A stretch of DNA of 64,000 nt, taken from contig JACTVC010000036.1 of assembly GCA_018417955.1 (NCBI GenBank), positions 186,001-250,000 of the forward strand. The letters are read 5' to 3'. This stretch comes from Laccaria trichodermophora (taxonomy: Eukaryota; Basidiomycota; Agaricomycetes; Agaricales; Hydnangiaceae). The notes under the pieces are model-generated. The model was not told the origin of the DNA. It saw only the letters and a list, made by a program, of their open reading frames with translations, and searched no databases. A program made the translations under genes and the position numbers. This document shows positions 55,309 to 64,000 of this stretch, piece after piece; the stretch's first letter is position 1, and every line of letters starts with the position of its first letter.

Positions 55309-56483
55309 CTAATCTTCAAACTCCGTTCCCTCCCCCTCCGATTCTTCCCCAAAAGGCCTCTTCGCCAACGCCTCCAGCTCTGCAATATGTTTATTCAACA
55401 TCTTCCCAACCATAGCCACACCTCCAATCAATATCCGAAGATCGTTTCGCAGCTTCTCCGCTTCCGCCGTCAACGCCGAAGTCTTGCGACGATGAGAGGA
55501 AGGTCCTGCCCTTGGCATAGTATCTTCCATTGAATGATGGATAACTGAGGAATTGTCTAATGTCCTAGAACCAGAGCCTGAGCCTGATAGGCACTGCCTG
55601 ACTTTCCGGGTCTCAGCGTCCACGATCGCTTTTCTTTTTCCCTTTCCCAGATCTCCCGGTGGTGGTGCTACGCCTCCTGCTTGCTGTACAGCACCAGGTA
55701 CTTTCTTCGTCAGCGAACATGCTTGTTTGAGGTGGATACATCGCTCGCATCTGCTCCCTAGGCTCTTTTCTGAAAAACACATTCGTGGGACGGCTGCTTG
55801 GGTACATCGGTGACACTATAGAAGTTAACGGCTCTCTTAGCCGTGGGCACGGGGTAGGACGGAGGAAACGTACCCGTGGGTCATTTAGTTTGTGGATGTT
55901 CGGTTTGAAGACTGGGGGTTCTCTTTTCACTTGATGGGATGAGGTCGGTTGAGGCGCCTTTTCCTTCTCCTTCTTCGCCGCTCTAGAGTTTGAGTTTGAA
56001 GATGTGCCAGCACCACTGGGAGCATCGACTTCAACGACCTCCCCCTCCTGCCCCTCATGCTCCTCCCCATCTTCGGAATCATCAAACTCCAAGTCGATGA
56101 TCTGCGATAGAGGTACCACCACCGCGATCTTATTCGCGCACCTGGCGAACCGCTGGTCGATGATGGTGAGCGCTGGTTGGGTCAACCACGTCCGGGATCG
56201 GAGCGTTGCCATCCATGACGGCATGAGGTTTTTAGGCCAGTGGAGTTGGTGCTCTGTTGCTGTTTCGACGGTGCCGATCCATTTGTCCTGGGATGCGTTT
56301 CATTACATATATGAGTGGCGGTTGGATGGGACGGACGGGGTGCTTACTTACCAGTACCTCTGAGATGATGGTCCACTCTGCCTTTTTCGCGTCGGCCCTT
56401 TTGAGTTTGGGGGAAGTGGCGGATATGACGGAGTTCAGCCTTGTTGTGGCGCGCTTGAAGTCTTCTAGAGTTCTGTTCGACAT
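55309..56483 (-). CDS. Cys-cluster (Zn-binuclear-like) protein (350 aa)
   Basis: Exons 56352-56483, 55874-56287, 55309-55815, in phase. It starts MSNRTLEDFKRATTRLNSVI. A long acidic linker (DLEFDDSEDGEEHEGQEGEV) and Lys-rich stretch precede a cysteine motif, CHRCTQAAVPRMCFSE then GSRCERCIHLKQACSL (six Cys in C-x2-C, C, C-x2-C, C order), like a variant Zn2Cys6 cluster. The end has a helix AEKLRNDLRILIGGVAMVGK with MLNKHIAELEALAKRPF, probably a coiled coil. It may bind DNA, but the Cys spacing is not the classical one. It starts 232 bp from the divergent AT-hook gene. Confidence 0.68.
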
Positions 56484-56714
56484 GGCTGGGTGAGGGAGAG
56501 AGCAGCAAAAAGGTTATCTTGTAACCAGCTTGTAAGTTGCAACTGGGTGTGAGCCTGTGAGGCTGTTCACATTTGATCGGACGCATTCAGGGTGATTTTG
56601 GAGGTTATCATATTTATAGTTTGTCAGCGTGATAATTGACGTGGTTCCTCCGAGTCCCCGCCCTGCAAATCTGCAGCACTCCCGTCCAAACCCAATATCG
56701 CACTTCGAGAGGCA

Positions 56715-58230
56715 ATGCCGCGCAGTACGTTTCTTCCTGGCGCCCCTCTTTTCCTCTGAACCAATCTTAATCTTCATTCCAAAACCCAGAATCTTCTGCG
56801 GCCGTCTCGAACTCTCGACTTCCACTTCGACTTCCGAATATCCCCTCAACGGTTAGTTTGATTCGTTTTGCTGTCGTTCCAGTCGTCTTACACATGACAG
56901 CATGCACAGAAACGGCAGGTGTTTGGGGTAACTAAAAAAGAGCTTCAGGCGATCCTCGTCAGTCGTTTCTCGTCCTCCAACCTCCTAAGCTAATAAGGAG
57001 AAATGGGAAATGGTAGGGTACTGTTCGACGTTTCATGGAATTATACCTCGACATCGATCGCATCCTTTCGAACCAGCAAGATGAGCTGATTAAAGTTGAG
57101 AATGCTGTGAGGTCCCCCTCTGCAATTTAATCGTCCAGCCGCTAACTTGACATACATAGGTGAAGGAAGCATATCCCGACATGTTCGGTAACGATGAAAT
57201 TAAGATCCAGCACATACGAAACTACATTTACACCAACCATTCAACTATACGGTCAGCTAGGAAACTTTCCAAGAGAGGAGGAAAGAAAGAGGTGGTGGAA
57301 ATGGGGACAAGGCAGACGGAGATTTCTGATGAAAGTGGTGAAAGTGATGCAGAGGCTATGGATGAGGATGCTGGGCCTTCCAGTGCTAGTGGGCGTTTGG
57401 TACGTTTGACATAATTATTCTTGGGGAGGCAACCACTGAGACTCTTTCAGAGGCAGGGTTCCCCTCTGGTACCGGAAAGCGAACCCCAGAGCGCACCCTC
57501 ATCTAGTGCAAGGCAGGCTTCATTGCCCCCTGATTCGGTCGAGCAGACGGTGCACGTCCGCCCGACTCATTCTGCTCCATTACGGAAGAGAGGCCGGCCA
57601 CCGAAGGGAAGTGGACGACCAACAGAGGGGAGCGAGGTCACTCCTTTCGTCAATGCGTCAGTTTTGGCCAGTGCGGGACATGATTCAATGCCCCCTGATA
57701 CGGTCGAACAGACGTTACACGTCCACCCCAATCATTCTGCTTCACCACGAAAGAGAGGCCGCCCACCGAACAGACCAACGGAGGAGAGCAGGGTCACTCT
57801 TGCCGTCAACTCATCAGCTTCGGCCAGTCGACTCCCCAACCGTCAAGTCGAGGTCGTCATTCAATCTACACAAGCTGCACTACCTCCGCCCGCTCACGCG
57901 ACACCACCTAATCCCCAGACCGAGACGCCTCCCAACGAAAGCTCGGACACAGGCTTGAAAGAAGTAAAACAATTCCTAGCCTCAACGTGCAACCCATCCC
58001 TCATCCACCTCCTGGACCACCTCGTGCACTATGGCTGCGTCAGCGGCGATTTCCTGCGATTTTTGGCGGGAAGGGCGGCGAAGGTTGAGGAGGAGGAGTT
58101 TCATAACTATTTGAGGAACCATTTCTCGAAGGGCCGTGGACGTGCACATGGACAAGAAGGGAGGGATTTGACGGAGATTGAGATTTTGGTTTTGACGGAG
58201 GGGTTGTTGAGGTTGAGGGGTGATAGGTGA
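56715..58230 (+). CDS. AT-hook protein, function unknown
   Basis: A model with several exons fits: ATGCCGCGCA (56715-56724); AATCTTCTGCG..CAACG (about 56790-56852); AAACGGCAGG..ATCCTC; GGTACTG..AATGCT (57015-57108); GTGAAGG.. from about 57160; then the last exon to 58230. The protein starts MPRKSSAAVSNSRLPLRLPN, has a helical part (RRFMELYLDIDRILSNQQDE, LIKVENAVKEAYPDMFGNDE), an acidic segment, and two AT-hook-like motifs (RKRGRPPKGSGRP at about 57585 and RKRGRPPNRP at about 57750). These lie in a duplicated segment of about 60 aa (LPPDSVEQTVHVRPTHSAPL / MPPDTVEQTLHVHPNHSASP). The C-terminus is helical. AT-hooks bind the minor groove of AT-rich DNA. Confidence 0.65.
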
Positions 58231-58626
58231 TAGGTGAGGGACGGGTTTGGGTAGTGGAATTGGTTGGGGGGTTAAATGTGTATGGATGAATGAAGGAGAG
58301 CGTTTCGCTTGATATAAGGTGTGTGTTGTACGACAGGGAAGGTATGGGCAATTGAAGTGAGCCGAGAAGACCCTTTAATTTTTTCGGAGAGAGGGCGTAC
58401 CATCCTGGCAAGGTCGGCTGGTCGGCGGGGTTACAAGGATCAAGTTGATGGTGTCGCACTGGGGCGAACGAAGCAGAAGTTTGGGTGTAAAAATTCAATA
58501 TACAATGCCTCGCCATCCACTCAGCAAACGTTACCCACCCAACTGCTGTAGCAACAAACCCCCATTTCTCCGTCTTTCTGTGCTTACTTACATGATTTAA
58601 TTTCGATATGCCGTAGACATATGAAG

Positions 58627-58722
58627 TCGGATATGGTGTAAAGGGCACTGCATACCATGAAATGATGGATCATAAGAATAAAAATGTGTCGTGGTGGTCT
58701 GGGTTCGAATCCCAGTGTCCGA
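58627..58722 (+). tRNA. Candidate tRNA-like gene, identity unclear
   Basis: A 7-bp acceptor-like stem (TCGGATA/TGTCCGA, one G-T pair) encloses a D-arm-like TGGTGTAAAGGGCAC and a perfect T-arm CTGGGTTCGAATCCCAG. The middle part is too long and needs an intron; the anticodon cannot be fixed. It may be a tRNA pseudogene. Confidence 0.35.
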
Positions 58723-58978
58723 TCTGCTGAGGGCAAACAGTGCTCCGTTTTTCCCAAGTTTGAATGAGTGTGAATGCGACGGCGAACTGCTTATTCCTAC
58801 ACCCCTCCATACAATGAAAGTTGAAGTTGATATTCGTTTTTGTATATTCTGGCAATCCTAGTGCCGGAAATGTATATGTCGTCGAGTCTTTTTTTCTCGT
58901 TGTAGGGACGTTTGGCGAAAGTAACGGAACGATGCAGAGGAGTGGAGTTCGGGAGAGTTGTTGTGGAATAGATACAAA

Positions 58979-61506
58979 CTAGATTTTACTCACTCTGAGT
59001 GGGAGTTCGTTCTTACCATTCCCACCAACCACGGTAGGCGTGGCTATCATGTTCATCTGCCAAAATATCTCCTTGTCGGAGGGGGAGAATTTGAAAGACT
59101 CGATCAAGAGCGAGAGCACGACCTCTGAAGAAATCACGTCAGTGATCAAGAAAAAAAAACCGTGCTTGTGGAATTCAACAGACTCATTTCGAGTTGGGAG
59201 AATTTGAATCCGCTGTGGGGTGCGATTTTTCAGTCATATAGAACAAGGAAGAAATCGAAAACATGATACACACATGCAAGATCTCCCACCGCCCCCGAAT
59301 GTCATCCTGATATTTTTCACGGATTAGATTAGTATTTGCAAAATAATACCGATGACCCACAGGTTTGAATAGACCCCTGGAATAGGTGCACTAGCTACTG
59401 AGAAGGGTGAGGCGCTCATCCATCTCTCTGGGATCCATTCTAAAGAATCGGAACCCCATATCTCCGGGTCACGGTTGGATGCGAGGGCTGAGATGATGAT
59501 GTTTGTGTTTTTCGGAATGGGAATTTCATTGATTTCGCATCCGTCGAGTCCTTTGATGGGGTTTGAGAGTGGCATCACAGTGTCTGCACATGTCCTATAT
59601 TGTTTTCTCAGACATCGGAATAAAAGAAGATGAAGGGCGAGTGGAGCGGCGTACGTTCTCAAAAGGTAAGATAACGGGGGGTAAAGACGAAGGGTTTCTC
59701 TGCAAACCGCGTCCAGATACGGGAGTGCTACTAGCTCATCGTATGCAAGGTCCCCATACTCAACGCGGGCTTCGGTGACTTCGCGGCGCAATTTTTCTTG
59801 AACATCTTGATTCTGCGCTAATAAGAAAAGGGTGCGAGCAAGCGCGTTTGACGTCGTGTCCATAGCTGCGAATATCAAAGTTCTGGAAAATAGGAAATTA
59901 GAGACCAGAGCAATTCACAGGTTTGTTTTTTATGAGAGTTAAAACGCACGACATCTGTCCGATAAGTTCGGATTCATCTAGTCTATCTTCATTCGTTGCA
60001 TGCATGTTGGCTCTCACTAGTGCAATGATAAGCATGACATTATCAAAGAGAACGTGATGATCTACTCACTGAGAATACTCATGATATCCTTCCCCCTCCC
60101 AATCTGTGCGGCCAAAGCCTCGTCCCCATCCATCAACGCCTTCTTCTTGGATTCAAAAATCTCGACAGAGGTGTTGTACATCACATCGACAATGTCTCGC
60201 ACATCATGCAGGTTTTTCCACGGAAGCAAGTCAAGGACGAAGCGTCGGAATTTTGGGGTGCCGATTTTGAGTGCGGGGACAAGCAGGTACGCGCGGAAGA
60301 ACGCGACGCGGATGATGGTGGGCCTAGGACGGCCGTTAGAAGAAGTTTCATTCTGAAACGCTGATAAAACTCACACTAGCTTTTTGACGGAGTCGCTGTA
60401 TGGGTGTGGAGCGGCATCTTCAGCTAAGGAATCGAATGAGTAGCCTAGGCCACTCTGACCAATCAATTCCAGTGCTGTACGAGCCATCCATGAGACGAGA
60501 TCGATCTGAAAGGGTTGGAGAGTGTTGTTTGAAGGTTTTTCTCATGAAATTTACCTCTTGAGGACCATCTTCGACTTTCAACGCGATCGACGCCCGAAGC
60601 TGAGTGGAGAGTATGAGGATCGTGCAGGGCTTTAAAGATGTGGAGTGCTAACGTTATGAGTGACATTGTAGAAAATGGGAACTGGAATATTGTTTCGTGT
60701 GAAGAGCAAGGAACGAGGGTCAGATCAACGAACCCATTTCACGCATGTGAGCAATGGAGAAGACTGGGTTTAACATCTTTCTTTGTCGGCGATGACGTTC
60801 TCCTACATCACCACTAGATGAATTGGTGTATCCCGAAAAGCGTTCGCATCACTCACCCTTGTTCGCCAGCAGCCCATTACCAAACAGTAACCGGTTGAAT
60901 CTGAGCGATTGAATGTGATCAGTCAAGTAGCAGAGCCTTCGGGAAAAGAGAGAAAGGAGGTACACAAAAATCGATGATTCCTTTCCGTATGAATGTTGAT
61001 CCTGTTTGAAACACATATGTATCTTGGCAGAACTGTGTGAGGTCTGGCTTACCTTTACAACAATGTGGTACATGGCCTTCGGATCGAACACATAGAGTTG
61101 ATTTTCCTTGATCAAAGTGAGTGTTGCCGCCTAGTAGCCTTCTCATGACAACAATCTCGAACATACACCGAACAGGGCCTTGACCTTGACCACACCTCCA
61201 TCTGACAAGAATAGTACTTTTGAGACTCACACACGAACAAAGTCCAAATGTTACCTACATTTGGTTGCGATGTCATGATGGAAGTCCCAACCATTAACGT
61301 TGAACAATTGCGGGAAGTTACCTGAAAAGCAGTGTGTCCTGCCGCGCGTTGTTGGAGTTGATAGTACACGTACCTTTGAAGAAAGAAGGGGAGGGAGGCC
61401 CAGGAATGTTATCGAGAGCCGTCTTCACGACGAGCCGACGCAGAACACGATAAAAAGCCCAGAAGCCAACGAACACATAGATTCCTTTGAAGATTGACTC
61501 GTGCAT
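58979..61506 (-). CDS. Cytochrome P450 monooxygenase
   Basis: A many-exon gene read on the minus strand. It starts MHESIFKGIYVFVGFWAFYR (membrane anchor; the longer upstream frame was rejected), then DNIPGPPSPSFFKG, NGWDFHHDIATKYGGVVKVK, the C-helix region ERHRRQRKMLNPVFSIAHMR, I-helix FAAMDTTSNALARTLFLLAQ, ExxR in CRETLRLYPP, the NRDPEIWGSDSLEWIPERW segment, and the haem-binding MTFGGGGRSCM near 59275, all at usual spacing. It ends NGKNELPLRVSKI with TAG at 58979-58981. It is a microsomal monooxygenase of the basidiomycete type (CYP family not determined); substrate cannot be told. No lesion seen. Confidence 0.88.
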
Positions 61507-61770
61507 GGTGGGGGAAGGAGGAGCGTGCACTCTGCCGGAATGGTGCCACGACTCATAGCCACCGTCCCGAAGTTCTTGTTCTTCATCAAAGATGAACCTG
61601 GTGATACGTAAAGCTTCGGGTATCGGCATTTCCCGAGAGCCGTGTGCTTTTTACATGGACGGCGCCTCCGTATCACCAGCTAGCTGGTTTTTTTTCTTCC
61701 CAGACGTACTTAGTTTTCCTATAAGTAGCGACGTTAGACTTATTGAAAGCGATTCTATTATTGTCGGTCA

Positions 61771-63983
<2,213 letters not shown>

Positions 63984-64000
63984 CTGTTCCATTCCACATT

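Noticed and set aside
58040..58648. Minus-strand 202-aa open frame
   Set aside because: Its coding-looking part is the antisense of the AT-hook gene's last exon; the rest has no support.

Overview
This window looks like nuclear DNA of a mushroom-forming basidiomycete (Agaricomycetes; genus not determined). Genes carry many introns of about 50-70 nt with GT..AG ends. The protein set also fits: CxC5/CxC6-type KDZ transposase, galectin, NB-ARC/TPR NLR, basidiomycete-style P450, and an ISG12-like hydrophobic protein. Exon models below were read by eye; most were checked by phase and total length (sum divisible by 3).

Positions 1 to about 26 kb are a transposon-dense compartment with only decayed host genes: a polyol dehydrogenase pseudogene, a truncated galectin, and a Ulp1-like/FAR1-like relic. 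It holds a family of elements with one 'end code'. The left end begins GAGGTCTTTA, the right end (reverse complement) begins CARTACTTTA, and both run into a sub-terminal array of short palindromes (TCC-n-GGA alternating with GGA-W-TCC). Four elements have perfect 8-9 bp target-site duplications in addition to the 6.2 kb autonomous copy's own perfect 8-bp one: 1103-7337 (ATTTTGGT), 10014-11716 (CGAATAGA), 15931-19636 (AAAAACTG), 21345-24732 (CCCAGATG), 22218-23990 (CCCACCACT). A sixth pair of ends (20338/25899) has matching termini but no duplication. The 6.2 kb copy carries a 789-aa acidic/Lys-rich ORF1 and a KDZ-like transposase; the others carry only low-complexity filler and pyrimidine tracts. 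Three are nested in one another between 20.3 and 25.9 kb. Each element has its own palindrome 'dialect' shared by its two ends, and in three elements a tRNA-like sequence sits just inside the left array pointing outward.

From 26 to 64 kb the window is gene-dense: an NLR with near-identical TPRs (26.4-29.9 kb); a MYND protein; two tandem purple acid phosphatases; an ISG12/IFI27-like protein with a duplicated unknown domain plus a truncated tandem copy; a divergent branched-chain amino-acid catabolism pair (BCAT and BCKDH-E2); a coiled-coil protein divergent to a DUF2415-like WD protein; two intron-containing initiator tRNA-Met genes in a duplicated block; a C2H2 zinc-finger protein; a secreted type-B carboxylesterase; a divergent Zn-cluster/AT-hook pair; a cytochrome P450; and an alpha-glucosidase cut by the window end. 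Two fragments resembling the BCKDH-E2 gene lie 4 and 10 kb from it.

The most interesting system is the transposon family: a KDZ-type transposase apparently paired with element-specific palindromic arrays and an outward-facing Pol III-like module.
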